From NCBI RefSeq assembly GCF_001583495.1, contig NZ_LQAQ01000098.1, positions 186,001-250,000 on the forward strand: a stretch of 64,000 nt of DNA. The letters run 5' to 3'. A model generated the notes under the pieces. The model saw only the letters and a program-made list of their open reading frames with translations, was not told where the DNA came from and did not search any database. This document shows positions 17,461 to 26,881 of this stretch, piece after piece (within the stretch, counting starts at the first letter, position 1; every line of letters starts with the position of its first letter). The position numbers and the translations under genes were made by a program. The stretch comes from Flammeovirga sp. SJP92. Lineage in GTDB: Bacteria; Bacteroidota; Bacteroidia; Cytophagales; Flammeovirgaceae.

Positions 17461-18696
17461 ATGCAAACTAAATCAGTACTTCAGAAGTGTCCCCTCTTTT
17501 TCTTATTCATCTTTATTACGTCCTCAGTTTTCTCACAGTCCTCAAAAGAATTTGATTATAATGCCAACAGAGAACAGCTTATTAATCAATCAATAGAAGG
17601 ACTAGATAGCCTTGAAATTGAAAATTGGCTTTTTGAATTCAGCTGTAGTGATAGTATTAAATTGGGAATGATTTTTAAGATGAGTGCTCAAACATTTGCT
17701 CTAGAATTTATATCCATTAAAAAATATGAAGGAGGTTTGGCACATCTTCAAGGAATGTATATTGCTGAGTGTAATGATATTTCAGGAAAGAACTATAAAA
17801 GTAAAGATGAACTAACTGAAAGAGTAAATGAACTACTAGAGGCTTATGAGAAAACTTCTGTCAATTTGATAGGTATTGGTTATCTTAAAGCTCAAGCTAC
17901 CCAAAAGCATTCTTTACCATTGCTGAAAAAATATATTCATGGCAGTATAAAAAGTACCACGAAAGAGTATGTAGAATATGCTGCAGTCGGTATTGTAAAT
18001 TCAGAATATGGAACAATCACTAATCACTATGGATATTTCGAATTGTCCTTCCCTCCTTCCATATCAGAAGATGCGATTTTAACTATACAACATGTAGCTT
18101 ATGAGAAGCTTGAAATACCTTTAAAGCAATTTATTTTGAATCCTAATATTGTCGTAACGTCAAAAGAAAGTGTTTTGGATGAAGTAATTGTATTAGATGA
18201 AAAAGAACATCTTAAGAGAAAAATATTAGGTGATAAGGGTAATACAAATAAATCAGGTTTTGTGTATGGGGGAAAAGAAGGAACTGAAATTGCGAAAAGA
18301 TTCGATATTAAAAATAAGAAAGTCTTTATTAATAATGTCGGTACTTTTGTGAGTAATAGAGAAGGAAAAAAGTTCAAATTATTGGTCCACCTTTATGAAG
18401 AAGATGTTGAAACGGGATTGCCCGGCAAATCACTACTAAAAAAACAGGTAGTTATAGAATCAGAAGTAGAAAGGGGCTGGATTAATGTCGATCTTACTCA
18501 GCAAAATATTACAACAAACCAACCATTTTATGTTGCCTTCCAATGGATAAATCCAGACGTTTCAAACCCACATATTGGTATGACTGGAAAGAAAGGTTTA
18601 ACAAGAAGATCGTCTTTGGGACAATGGAAAGATAGTGGTCAATTTAAGTGGATGATGAATGCGGAGGTAACTTTTTTGAATAAAGAAGAACTTTAA
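17461..18696 (+). CDS. Secreted protein with carboxypeptidase-like regulatory domain
   Basis: 411 residues. The signal peptide has a hydrophobic core at about 13-26 and ends SSVFSQ. After a helical N-terminal region, an Ig-like CarboxypepD_reg-type segment can be seen: AAVGIVNSEYGTITNHYGYFEL, then ILTIQHVAYEKLEIPL, with VLDEVIV behind it, the usual order in TonB-linked and surface proteins. No barrel or protease domain follows. A beta-rich C-terminal part contains paired Trp and aromatic residues. Probably outer-membrane associated. Not in an operon with its neighbours, because terminators flank it. Confidence 0.72.
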   Translation: MQTKSVLQKCPLFFLFIFITSSVFSQSSKEFDYNANREQLINQSIEGLDSLEIENWLFEFSCSDSIKLGMIFKMSAQTFALEFISIKKYEGGLAHLQGMYIAECNDISGKNYKSKDELTERVNELLEAYEKTSVNLIGIGYLKAQATQKHSLPLLKKYIHGSIKSTTKEYVEYAAVGIVNSEYGTITNHYGYFELSFPPSISEDAILTIQHVAYEKLEIPLKQFILNPNIVVTSKESVLDEVIVLDEKEHLKRKILGDKGNTNKSGFVYGGKEGTEIAKRFDIKNKKVFINNVGTFVSNREGKKFKLLVHLYEEDVETGLPGKSLLKKQVVIESEVERGWINVDLTQQNITTNQPFYVAFQWINPDVSNPHIGMTGKKGLTRRSSLGQWKDSGQFKWMMNAEVTFLNKEEL

Positions 18697-18707
18697 GACT
18701 GAGAGAG

Positions 18708-18742
18708 AGGCTTAATAGATAGAAATCTACTAAGCCTTTTTT
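18708..18742 (+). terminator. Terminator after the regulatory-domain protein
   Basis: AGGCTTA (18708-18714) with TAAGCCT (18731-18737), extended by TAGAT/ATCTA across one mismatch, loop AGAA, then a T-run. Confidence 0.85.
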
Positions 18743-18766
18743 GATTGAAGTTTAAAGATGAATGTA

Positions 18767-19504
18767 TTAGAATCTAAAATTGATATTGATGCCTGTATAG
18801 ATATCAAATAATGGTTCTCCCCTTAATTTTCTTTCATAAAAACCAGAAAGACGATAGTTACTACCCAAATCAACACCCCCTTCTATTTTATAATAGATCA
18901 CAAAATCATCAAAGTTCCAGACCCACCTGTTGTCTATGGCTACATTAATCCATTTATCATCATATTGATATTTCACTGAAGGTTCAAAACGAACAAAAGC
19001 TGGTGCAACAGTATTTTCTACAGCTTGAATTGTCGGTATATATGCTCTCCATTGATTAGAAAAAGTGAGGTGATTCCCCATTAATTTCCATCCGTATTGG
19101 ATCATTGGCTCTAATGTATAATGACCAAATAACCCTGATAAGTCAGAATTACCTGTTGGTAAGTGCATTTTCATTGTAGCATTTAAACCTAGAAAATCTT
19201 TGCTATTGGAAGGAATAATAGATCTTGAGTATGAGATATTCATGTCTCCTGGAGAATATATTTTGCGTCCTTCTTCCGTGTATTGCGTTCCTATTAATTC
19301 TACAAGCAAGTGACTATTGTCTTTAAAAGTAATTCCTCCTTTTAAAAGAAAATAAGTGGCTTGATGCGTCGAGTTGAAATTGTAGTATTCTTTATGAAGA
19401 CTGATGGAAGTGAGCCTTGTTTTTGAAGGAGTTGCGTCTTGAGCAAATACATTGAATGCTGAAAAGACTAAAAGAAGTATACAAAGAGAAATACGATGAT
19501 TCAT
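18767..19504 (-). CDS. Predicted outer-membrane beta-barrel protein
   Basis: 245 residues. A signal peptide ends FNVFAQ; the remainder alternates hydrophobic and polar residues in strand-like fashion with many aromatic pairs (FEPSVKYQYDDKWINVAID, WVWNFDDFVIYYKIEG). The protein ends in NFRF, an aromatic C-terminal residue typical of outer-membrane barrels. No named family was recognised. It is monocistronic between a terminator and the four-hairpin repeat. Confidence 0.7.
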   Translation of the reverse strand: MNHRISLCILLLVFSAFNVFAQDATPSKTRLTSISLHKEYYNFNSTHQATYFLLKGGITFKDNSHLLVELIGTQYTEEGRKIYSPGDMNISYSRSIIPSNSKDFLGLNATMKMHLPTGNSDLSGLFGHYTLEPMIQYGWKLMGNHLTFSNQWRAYIPTIQAVENTVAPAFVRFEPSVKYQYDDKWINVAIDNRWVWNFDDFVIYYKIEGGVDLGSNYRLSGFYERKLRGEPLFDIYTGININFRF

Positions 19505-19549
19505 AACAGGGAAATGTAAATTGTAGAAATAAATAAAAGGGCAAAATAT

Positions 19550-19688
19550 CGTGCACCATGACTAAAGTCATGGGCAAGTGATATTGACTCCATCAACACT
19601 AAAGTGTTGTTTTCGTTTTCAACCTTCAAGACTTTAGTCTTGGTTAGGTTGCTCTATCACTTACCCATAGTTTTAACTATGGTGCACG
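19550..19688. repeat. Four-hairpin inverted-repeat element (REP/MITE-like)
   Basis: The ends are imperfect inverted repeats of about 34 bases: CGTGCACCAT...GGGCAAGTGATA (19550-19583) and TATCACTTACCC...ATGGTGCACG (19655-19688). Within the element four small hairpins follow each other, each with a 2-base core: CCATGACT-AA-AGTCATGG, AACACT-AA-AGTGTT, CAAGACT-TT-AGTCTTG, CCATAGTT-TT-AACTATGG. The whole could fold as one long stem or as four units. No transposase is encoded and no target duplication was found. Confidence 0.75.
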
Positions 19689-19716
19689 AAACACCTAATG
19701 ACTTTATTCCAAATAC

Positions 19717-20706
19717 TTAAATAGATGAATTGACTACCCTCTCAATGAAGTTGAAAAGTCTTGTTTCTACTGGTATTCTAACTGCGTCTCCTGACATAGA
19801 AGTAGCACCTGCTGGATAGAAATGTCCGAACCCTGGCACCCAAGCGAATTCATACTCCACACCTGTTCTCTCATAATGTTGAATCATTAGAGGATTGGCA
19901 ATTCTTGCTCCTGTAAGATCTGTTTGTGCAAGGAACTGAAGAATTGGAGGGTGGTTTTCTCCAGCTTTGATATTATCCAATTCAAAAACTACCGGAGCAC
20001 CTGATAAAAGGAATACCCCTGCTACAGGCTCTTTTAACCCATAAGCAACATTCCAAGAAGTCACTGCACCAGCTGAAAAACCGCCAATAATGATTTTATC
20101 TTGATCTACTGGTAGCTCATCTGCATTGCGCTTTACAAATTGAATAGCAGATTGTAAATCTTCAGCAGCAGCAATAACAGCATCAGATTGTATTTTAATA
20201 TGCTCAGGATTGTTGGGATCTAATGGAGGAAGGTTCATTGCTTTTCTTACTTCAGAAGCTCTATCCAACATTAGTTTGATACCGTCTCTATTCAAAACAG
20301 TATGCTCATCAATACCCTCAAGATGTGGTATGGGAAAGTCGGGAGTTAATCGGTAATCGATAGCAAAACAAACATATCCTTTTTTTGCTAACCTCATACA
20401 GTATTCCTCAGGTGAAGTATCCTGTTGCCCGTCGATTTCATAACGGTCATGTGGAGTGCCTCTTTGAAATGCCCCTCCGTATGTAAAGAATACAGCGGGA
20501 CGTTTTTCATTATTGGTCGTTACAGGCTTGTAAATATTCATCCATAAGTCAACAGATGTAGGTCTTCCGTCTTTCAGAATTAATCCTTTTCCATAGTTGA
20601 CATTTCTTACTACATCAACATCATAGTTTACATTAGCATAAACGACATTAGTTATTGTAAAGATAAAAGAGAATAAAATCGCTGATATATAATAAATTAC
20701 CTTCAT
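19717..20706 (-). CDS. Secreted alpha/beta-hydrolase (esterase/lipase-like)
   Basis: 329 residues with a signal peptide (ISAILFSFIFTITNVVYA). The nucleophile elbow is GGFSAGA (GxSxG), with a GGAF oxyanion-hole motif upstream (FFTYGGAFQRG) and a late catalytic His in the phrase GFGHFYPAG. DLTGARIANP probably carries the acidic residue. This layout fits the carboxylesterase/hormone-sensitive lipase-like branch, but the substrate cannot be told. An AraC regulator lies directly upstream on the same strand and may control it. Confidence 0.82.
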   Translation of the reverse strand: MKVIYYISAILFSFIFTITNVVYANVNYDVDVVRNVNYGKGLILKDGRPTSVDLWMNIYKPVTTNNEKRPAVFFTYGGAFQRGTPHDRYEIDGQQDTSPEEYCMRLAKKGYVCFAIDYRLTPDFPIPHLEGIDEHTVLNRDGIKLMLDRASEVRKAMNLPPLDPNNPEHIKIQSDAVIAAAEDLQSAIQFVKRNADELPVDQDKIIIGGFSAGAVTSWNVAYGLKEPVAGVFLLSGAPVVFELDNIKAGENHPPILQFLAQTDLTGARIANPLMIQHYERTGVEYEFAWVPGFGHFYPAGATSMSGDAVRIPVETRLFNFIERVVNSSI

Positions 20707-20810
20707 GATTATAGTGTTTGTAATGGTTTTCTTTTTGATTACAATACAAAATTAGAAGGTAAGGCAGTCAGAAGTATTACACTATTCCGTCTTAATGTAT
20801 AGCGAATCCG

Positions 20811-21803
20811 TCAATTGTTAGTGAAGCTATTAGGACTTTCGCCAAAATGATCTTTAAATATCTTAGAAAAGTGGCTTGGTGAGCTATAACCAAGCTGATA
20901 AGAAACTTCAGTAATTGAAAAAAGACCTTGCTCCAACATTTGTTTGCCTTGCTCTAACTTCATTCTCTTCTTGTAAGAGTTCATGGATTCACCAAAGTGA
21001 GCTTTAAATAAACGTTGAAGTTTTCGTTCTCCAATAGCATATCTATTAATGAGTTCTTGGATTGAAATACTGTTTTCATGGTCTTGAAGTAATAAGTTAC
21101 CTACTTCTAATACTATTTGAAGATCTTGTTGATACATCTTATTGGAACTCCTTTCCGTGTTTTCACTGATACTTTTGAGTGACCAAAGAATTAAACTTTC
21201 CAACTTTTGATGAAAAAGACTTTTTTGAATGGGATCGTTAAGTTGTAGCTGTTCAAGTTCTTTAATTAAGTTTCTAATTTCTATAGAATGTGAAGCTTGA
21301 AACAACCACCCTTGTTCCTTTAAATAATGTTGGTAGATAGGAAGAGGAAACTCAAACCTCTCTCCTATTTCCTTTAGTTTATTTTTATGGATGAATAAAT
21401 GATACTGATGTATATTAAGATATGCCGGATAATATTGATTGAAAGTATAATCTTTATCGAAGAAAAGTAATTTCTGTTGTGCCCAGTCTTTACTTTTGGG
21501 ATTATAGGTTAATAAAGGAGAGTGAATCAAAAAATAAAGTGATAGATAGTCTTCTTGCTGTTCAATGCTTCTTGTCAAAACCATATCTTCATAGATGACA
21601 AACTTTTCCTCTTGAAAAATTAAACCATCACCAAATTCTTTTTTCTGAATAAAACCACTTCCATACTTTGAAGGAAAATATAAACGGTCATTATCAATAG
21701 ATGTTTCCATCTGCTGACTTAATTCCTCCAATAAGTTGAGAATAGAATTGATTTTGATATTTCGCATATTGAGTTTGTTGGTGCTATGATTACTATTAAG
21801 CAA
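20811..21803 (-). CDS. AraC family transcriptional regulator
   Basis: 330 residues, with the C-terminal 100 forming a two-helix-turn-helix AraC DNA-binding domain (SIQELINRYAIGERKLQRLFKAHFGESMNSYKKRMKLEQGKQML, then ITEVSYQLGYSSPSHFSKIF, the diagnostic second helix). The N-terminal domain is unlike the standard cupin and resembles the sensor part of short Bacteroidota regulators. It lies 105 bases upstream of the esterase gene in the same direction, so regulation of that gene is plausible. An alternative start 12 residues in (MRNIKI) is possible. Confidence 0.9.
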   Translation of the reverse strand: MLNSNHSTNKLNMRNIKINSILNLLEELSQQMETSIDNDRLYFPSKYGSGFIQKKEFGDGLIFQEEKFVIYEDMVLTRSIEQQEDYLSLYFLIHSPLLTYNPKSKDWAQQKLLFFDKDYTFNQYYPAYLNIHQYHLFIHKNKLKEIGERFEFPLPIYQHYLKEQGWLFQASHSIEIRNLIKELEQLQLNDPIQKSLFHQKLESLILWSLKSISENTERSSNKMYQQDLQIVLEVGNLLLQDHENSISIQELINRYAIGERKLQRLFKAHFGESMNSYKKRMKLEQGKQMLEQGLFSITEVSYQLGYSSPSHFSKIFKDHFGESPNSFTNN

Positions 21804-21818
21804 AAAGTTTCTTCAAAA

Positions 21819-21854
21819 TAAAAAAATCCCTTACAGCATGCACTGCAAGGGATT
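21819..21854 (-). terminator. Terminator of the fumarase gene
   Basis: Read on the minus strand: AATCCCTT (21847-21854) and AAGGGATT (21825-21832) pair around an inner CAG/CTG, followed by a run of seven Ts. It follows the fumarase stop by 30 bases. Confidence 0.88.
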
Positions 21855-21883
21855 CATATATATGAAATCTATATAATTCAGAA

Positions 21884-23488
21884 TTATAATTCTGCGAAGA
21901 AGTCATTTCCTTTATCGTCAACGATGATGAAGGCTGGGAAGTTTTCGATTTCGATCTTACGAACCGCTTCCATTCCTAAATCTTCAAAGTCAACTAACTC
22001 CACAGATTTGATGTTCTCTTTTGCAAGGATTGCAGCAGGACCACCAATTGAACCTAAGTAGAATCCACCGTGCTCGTTACAAGCGTCTGTTACTTGTTGC
22101 GAACGGTTACCTTTTGCCAACATGATCATTGAACCACGTTTTGCTTGGAAAGGTCCTACATAAGGGTCCATTCTACCGGCAGTAGTTGGTCCGAATGAAC
22201 CTGAAGGCATTCCTTCTGGCGTTTTCGCAGGACCAGCATAGTAGATTGGGTGATTCTTGAAGTACTCTGGCATCTCCTCACCATTGTCCAACATTTCTTT
22301 GATACGTGCGTGAGCGATATCACGAGCTACGATCAATGTACCTTTCAAGTTCAAACGAGTTTTGATAGGGTATTTCGTTAATTCCGCTAATACCTCATCC
22401 ATTGGACGGTTCAAGTCGATTTCAACTGGGTTGTCCATTTGTGATTCTTCAGTAGGAATCAAACGACGTGGATCTTTTTCTAATTCTTCTAACCAGATAC
22501 CATCTTCGTTGATTTTCGCTTTGATATTACGGTCAGCTGAACAAGAAACACCAATACCTACTGGGCAAGATGCGGCGTGACGAGGTAAACGGATTACTTT
22601 CACATCGTGCGTGAAGTATTTACCACCGAACTGAGCACCGATTAAACTCTCTTGACAGATCTTTTGGATTTTTTCTTCCCACTCTACATCACGGAACGCT
22701 TGACCGCCCATGTTACCTTCAGTTGGCAAGTGGTCATAGTAACCTGCAGATGCTTTCTTCACTGTAGCCATGTTTGCTTCAGCAGAAGTACCGCCTACTA
22801 CAAATGCTAAGTGATAAGGAGGACAAGCCGCAGTACCAATTGATTTTAATTTTTCCTTTACAAAAGCAGTTAAGCTTTCTTCGTTCAACAACGCTTTAGT
22901 TTGTTGGTAAAGGAAAGTTTTGTTGGCAGATCCACCACCTTTTGCCATAAACAAGAACTCATAAGAGTTACCTTGATCTGAGTAAATATCGATTTGAGCA
23001 GGAAGGTTAGTACCTGTGTTTTTCTCCTCAGTCATTGTCAAAGGAACAACTTGAGAATAACGTAGGTTTCTTTCCTTGTATGTTTCATAGATACCACGCG
23101 ATAACGCTTCAGCATCATTTGAACCTGTAATTACGCCTTCACCTTTTTTACCCATTACAATAGCAGTACCTGTATCTTGGCAAGAAGGTAATTGTCCTTC
23201 CGCTGCTACAGCTGCATTTTCTAACAATGTACGAGCAACAAAACGATCGTTATCAGAAGCTTCTGGGTCGTCTAAGATTTTAGCTACTTTTTCTAAGTGC
23301 GCCGTACGAAGGTAGAAAGATACATCCGCCATTGCCTCTTGAGAAAGTAGTTCAAGACCTTTAGGGTCTACTTTCAAAAACTTACGTCCGTCTACTTCAA
23401 TTGTAGAAACATAATCTTTGGTTAATAATCTATACTTTGTAGTGTCGTCCTTTATCGGGAAAGGCTTCTGATAAAAAAAATCGCTCAT
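21884..23488 (-). CDS. fumA: Fumarate hydratase, class I
   Basis: Class I fumarase interconverts fumarate and malate in the TCA cycle using an oxygen-sensitive [4Fe-4S] cluster. The 534-residue protein shows the three cluster Cys contexts: [10 protein letters not shown] (about residue 103), [11 protein letters not shown], and [11 protein letters not shown]. The C-terminal beta domain has [13 protein letters not shown]-like and [13 protein letters not shown] motifs. Both alpha and beta parts are fused in one chain, as in E. coli FumA/FumB. It is divergent from the acyl-CoA dehydrogenase gene, and both share a 450-base control region. Well conserved. Confidence 0.96.
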   Translation of the reverse strand: MSDFFYQKPFPIKDDTTKYRLLTKDYVSTIEVDGRKFLKVDPKGLELLSQEAMADVSFYLRTAHLEKVAKILDDPEASDNDRFVARTLLENAAVAAEGQLPSCQDTGTAIVMGKKGEGVITGSNDAEALSRGIYETYKERNLRYSQVVPLTMTEEKNTGTNLPAQIDIYSDQGNSYEFLFMAKGGGSANKTFLYQQTKALLNEESLTAFVKEKLKSIGTAACPPYHLAFVVGGTSAEANMATVKKASAGYYDHLPTEGNMGGQAFRDVEWEEKIQKICQESLIGAQFGGKYFTHDVKVIRLPRHAASCPVGIGVSCSADRNIKAKINEDGIWLEELEKDPRRLIPTEESQMDNPVEIDLNRPMDEVLAELTKYPIKTRLNLKGTLIVARDIAHARIKEMLDNGEEMPEYFKNHPIYYAGPAKTPEGMPSGSFGPTTAGRMDPYVGPFQAKRGSMIMLAKGNRSQQVTDACNEHGGFYLGSIGGPAAILAKENIKSVELVDFEDLGMEAVRKIEIENFPAFIIVDDKGNDFFAEL

Positions 23489-23940
23489 TGTTTGTTCATT
23501 TATTGTTTCCTATAAACAGTCAAAAGTGTTGATTAGTAATTGAATGCATTAATTCTAACCCCCTCAATACTTCAACTGCGCAAAAATACAATGCAAACAT
23601 GAGTACATAAGTGAGATATGTCATAATTGTAAATACATTTTAATGATTCTTATAAAAAAGTGTGTTGAGCTACTTCATTTTCACCCAAAAACACCTTTTT
23701 TAGAAAAATAAGCGTTAAAATCACATTTTTTTTCTGCTTTTTGTTATGCTTGCATAATAATTTTCATATATTTGAAAATGAATGTTATGCAAGCATACGT
23801 TTTTAAGTGAATGGTTGTTTTTGTAATACATTCATCATTGCAGAATAATTAAGATACACACATCCAATAAACAATACATGAATAAACACGAGTAGTTTAT
23901 TCTCATCCAAAATAACAACACACAAAATTTATACAGATCA
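23489..23940. other. Divergent control region between fumarase and acyl-CoA dehydrogenase
   Basis: 452 bases with no ORF. It should contain two divergent promoters; CAAAAATA at 23581-23588 (TATTTTTG on the minus strand) is a -7 candidate for fumarase, though its -33 element is poor. The region also holds the twin palindromes listed separately. Confidence 0.45.
23744..23797. promoter_or_regulatory. Twin palindromic sites, probable operator
   Basis: Two copies of the dyad TATGC-NN-GCATA: TTATGC-TT-GCATAA at 23744-23757 and TTATGC-AA-GCATA at 23785-23797. Their centres are 41 bases apart, close to four helical turns. Because the spacers are TT and AA, the sites also form one large inverted repeat, aided by ATTTTCA (23759-23765) and TGAAAAT inside. 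Placement between divergent genes suggests a dimeric repressor such as a TetR, MarR or GntR type; the family is a guess. Confidence 0.6.
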
Positions 23941-25746
23941 ATGAATACTGTAACCAATAAAAAAGCAATTAAAGGCGGTGAGTTTTTGATCCGCGAGACA
24001 GAGGCGAATGAGATTTTTACGCCAGAAGAATTTTCAGAAGAGCAGGTGATGATGGCACAAGCCACGAAAGATTTTATCGATCAGGAAATCACACCAAAAG
24101 CCAAAGAAATTGATGGACATAACTGGGAATTAGTAGAACAAATTTTTGCCAAAGCTGGTGACTTAGGATTATTAGGTATTTCCGTTCCTGAAGACATGGG
24201 AGGCTTAGGAATGAGCTTTAATACTTCTATGTTAATTGCAGATGTATTTGGTGAAGCAGGTTCATTTTCAACAACTTATGGTGCACATACAGGTATTGGT
24301 ACTTTGCCAATCCTTTATTACGGTACACAAGAGCAAAAAGAAAAATATCTTCCAAAATTAGCAACAGGCGAATGGGCAGCCGCTTATGCACTGACAGAAC
24401 CTGATGCAGGATCTGATGCTAATTCTGGTAAAACAAAAGCAGTATTAACAGACGATGGAAAACACTACCTACTGACAGGTCAAAAAATGTGGATTTCCAA
24501 TGCAGGTTTTGCTGACTTATTTATTGTTTTCGCAAAAATCGAAGACGATAAAAACCACACAGCATTTATTGTAGAGAAGTCATTCGGTAACATTACGATG
24601 AACGAAGAGGAAGAGAAACTGGGTATTAAAGGTTCTTCTACTCGTCAAGTATTCTTCAATGATACTGCAGTGCCTGTTGAAAATATGCTTTCTGAAAGAG
24701 GTAATGGATTTAAGATTGCCGTTAACATCTTGAACATCGGTAGAGCAAAGTTAGGAGCAGGTGTGTTAGGTGGTTGTCGTGCAGTGATTGATCACTCTAT
24801 CAGATATTCTAAAGAGCGTAAGCAGTTCAAACAGCCTATCGCAAACTTTGGAGCAATCAAGCAAAAATTAGCTCAGATGGCTACGAAGACTTATGTAATT
24901 GAGTCGATGTGTTATAGAGCAGGACAAAATATAGAAGACCATACTGAAGAATTATTATCAAGCGGTATGGATGAAGCAAAAGCGAAACTAAAAGGTGTAG
25001 AGCAATTCGCGATCGAGTGTGCTATCCTTAAAGTCTTCGGTTCTGAAACATTGGATTTTGTAGTAGATGAAGGTGTTCAGGTCTACGGTGGTATGGGCTT
25101 CTCAGCAGATGCACCAATGGAAAGAGCGTACCGTGATGCACGTATCTCAAGAATTTATGAAGGTACGAACGAAATCAACCGTATGCTTTTGGTAGGAATG
25201 ATGATCAAGCGTGCCATGAAAGGTGAATTGGACATTGTATCACCTGCAATGGACGTTGCAAAAGAGCTGACTTCGGTTCCATCATTTGAAACAATAGATG
25301 CTTCAGTGTTATTCAACATTGAAAAAGATATTTTGAAGCGTTTGAAAAAAGCAGCCTTAATGGTAGCAGGTAGAGCGGTTCAAGTATTTGAAGCAAAAAT
25401 CAACGATGAGCAAGAAATTCTGATGAATGTTGCTGACATGTTGATTCAGATTTATGCAGCAGAATCAGCAATGCTTCGTACCGAAAAAATGGTAGAAGAA
25501 AAAGGTGAGGAAGCTTGTAAAGAGCAAATCAATATTTCAAAAGTGTTTATCCGTGAGGCGGCGGAGCAAATTGCTACTTCAGGTAGAGAAGCAATTGCTG
25601 GTATTGCCAAAGGCGATGAGCAAAAAGTCATGTTGATGGGCTTGAAACGTTTCACAAAGTACGAATTAGAAAACGTACACGTGTTGCGTAGAGAATTAGC
25701 GGATACTCTGATAGAGAAGGATACTTATCCATTCTTTGTCATCTAA
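23941..25746 (+). CDS. Acyl-CoA dehydrogenase family protein
   Basis: FAD enzyme that introduces the alpha-beta double bond in acyl-CoA, the first step of beta-oxidation. The 601-residue protein has ALTEPDAGSDA (substrate/FAD region), KMWISNAGFADLF, the conserved GRAKLGAGVLGG helix, RKQFKQPIANFGAIKQKLA, and YEGTNEINRMLL at the end of the core. A C-terminal extension of about 190 residues makes it like the long very-long-chain type in Bacteroidota. The N-terminal MNTVTNKKAIKGGEFLI is typical. Substrate range is unknown. It lies behind the twin palindromes and is probably controlled by them. Confidence 0.93.
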   Translation: MNTVTNKKAIKGGEFLIRETEANEIFTPEEFSEEQVMMAQATKDFIDQEITPKAKEIDGHNWELVEQIFAKAGDLGLLGISVPEDMGGLGMSFNTSMLIADVFGEAGSFSTTYGAHTGIGTLPILYYGTQEQKEKYLPKLATGEWAAAYALTEPDAGSDANSGKTKAVLTDDGKHYLLTGQKMWISNAGFADLFIVFAKIEDDKNHTAFIVEKSFGNITMNEEEEKLGIKGSSTRQVFFNDTAVPVENMLSERGNGFKIAVNILNIGRAKLGAGVLGGCRAVIDHSIRYSKERKQFKQPIANFGAIKQKLAQMATKTYVIESMCYRAGQNIEDHTEELLSSGMDEAKAKLKGVEQFAIECAILKVFGSETLDFVVDEGVQVYGGMGFSADAPMERAYRDARISRIYEGTNEINRMLLVGMMIKRAMKGELDIVSPAMDVAKELTSVPSFETIDASVLFNIEKDILKRLKKAALMVAGRAVQVFEAKINDEQEILMNVADMLIQIYAAESAMLRTEKMVEEKGEEACKEQINISKVFIREAAEQIATSGREAIAGIAKGDEQKVMLMGLKRFTKYELENVHVLRRELADTLIEKDTYPFFVI

Positions 25747-26116
25747 TTAATAGAAAATAATATATAAGTACAAATTCAAAATTATCTCATACTAATTCTA
25801 TTTATTGTTTTGCGATTACTTCCTTCAAAAAACTTTTAATAGAACCACTATTAATACGTTTTTTAGCGTTGTACTCACAAAAAATAAATTAAAATTAACT
25901 ATGATTTATTTTTGATTTAGTACTTAAGAAATTTGTCTTGCCCTATATCGAGTGAGGGCAGGATTAAATAGGACGATTAAATACTTGGTTACATGAAAGA
26001 AAAAGCCAACCTGTTTCGGGTTGGCTTTTTTTAATGACTTAGTACTTACTTTTCAAAAAAAATACTTAACATTGATGACTTAAAACTATTCCCAAACTTA
26101 AACTAAATAGTCAGCT
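25747..26116. other. Intergenic region with hairpin and terminator
   Basis: 370 bases without an ORF between the dehydrogenase and cyclase genes. Its one feature is the hairpin-plus-terminator pair at 25937-26031; the first 190 bases are plain AT-rich DNA. Confidence 0.45.
25937..26031 (+). ncRNA. Hairpin plus terminator; possible small RNA or 3' UTR
   Basis: CTTGCCCT (25937-25944) pairs with AGGGCAGG (25955-25962). Forty bases on, AAAAGCCAACC (26001-26011) pairs with GGTTGGCTTTT (26019-26029), followed by Ts, a clear intrinsic terminator. The terminator is about 250 bases after the dehydrogenase stop, so this may be the end of a long 3' UTR or a separate short RNA. No promoter of good quality was seen. 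Confidence 0.35.
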
Positions 26117-26881
26117 ATGAAAATTATTGATCTCTCTAAACCAATTAAATTCAACAAAAAGGACCCGTGGTTTATGCGTGTCAAAATCAAGCACAAACCA
26201 CATCGCAAGGCAAAGTGGCTTATTAGGATCCTAGGTCTTCCATTTAAACTTTTCCCCAAAGGATTTGAAGGCTGGGCTGATGATACCATCGAAAAAATGG
26301 GCGTTCACTCTACCACTCATATTGATGCCCCTTGGCACTACTCTCCTACTGTGGCTGGACAAAAGGCAAAAACCATTGATGAAGTACCTTTGGACTGGTG
26401 CTATGGTGAAGGGATTGTAATCGACATGAAACACAAGCTTGATTATGAACCGATCACTCAAGAGGATGTGGAAACGTTCCTTTCGGAGAATAATTTAGAG
26501 CTGAAAGAAGGAATGATTGTGTTGGTGAAAACAGGTCGTGATAAGTTTAATGGTACGGAAGATTTCCACAAAGTAGGAACAGGTATGAGTGCAGAAGCGA
26601 CACATTACCTTATTGATAAAGGAATTAAAGTAATGGGAATTGACTCTTGGGGATGGGACCTGCCATTACCTTATTTAATTGAGCAGGCCAAGGAAACCGG
26701 AAATAAGGAATTATTCTGGAATGCACACCTTGTAGGGAAAGAAAAAGAGTATTGTCATATGGAGCAGTTAGTGAACCTTGACGCCTTACCTTATTCAGGT
26801 TTTAAAGTGGCTGTTTTTCCATTGAAAATAGTTGGGGCATCTGCTGCACCTGCTAGAGTAGTAGCCATGATGGACAATTAA
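26117..26881 (+). CDS. Cyclase/kynurenine formamidase-like hydrolase
   Basis: 254 residues of the cyclase family (PF04199), metal-dependent hydrolases that include bacterial kynurenine formamidase. The metal-binding motif HxxTHxDxPxH appears as HSTTHIDAPWHY at about residues 62-73. VKTGRDKF and GIDSWGWD are the usual later motifs. There is no kynurenine pathway gene nearby, so the substrate cannot be assigned. It has its own terminator upstream and a long-loop hairpin after it. Confidence 0.85.
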   Translation: MKIIDLSKPIKFNKKDPWFMRVKIKHKPHRKAKWLIRILGLPFKLFPKGFEGWADDTIEKMGVHSTTHIDAPWHYSPTVAGQKAKTIDEVPLDWCYGEGIVIDMKHKLDYEPITQEDVETFLSENNLELKEGMIVLVKTGRDKFNGTEDFHKVGTGMSAEATHYLIDKGIKVMGIDSWGWDLPLPYLIEQAKETGNKELFWNAHLVGKEKEYCHMEQLVNLDALPYSGFKVAVFPLKIVGASAAPARVVAMMDN

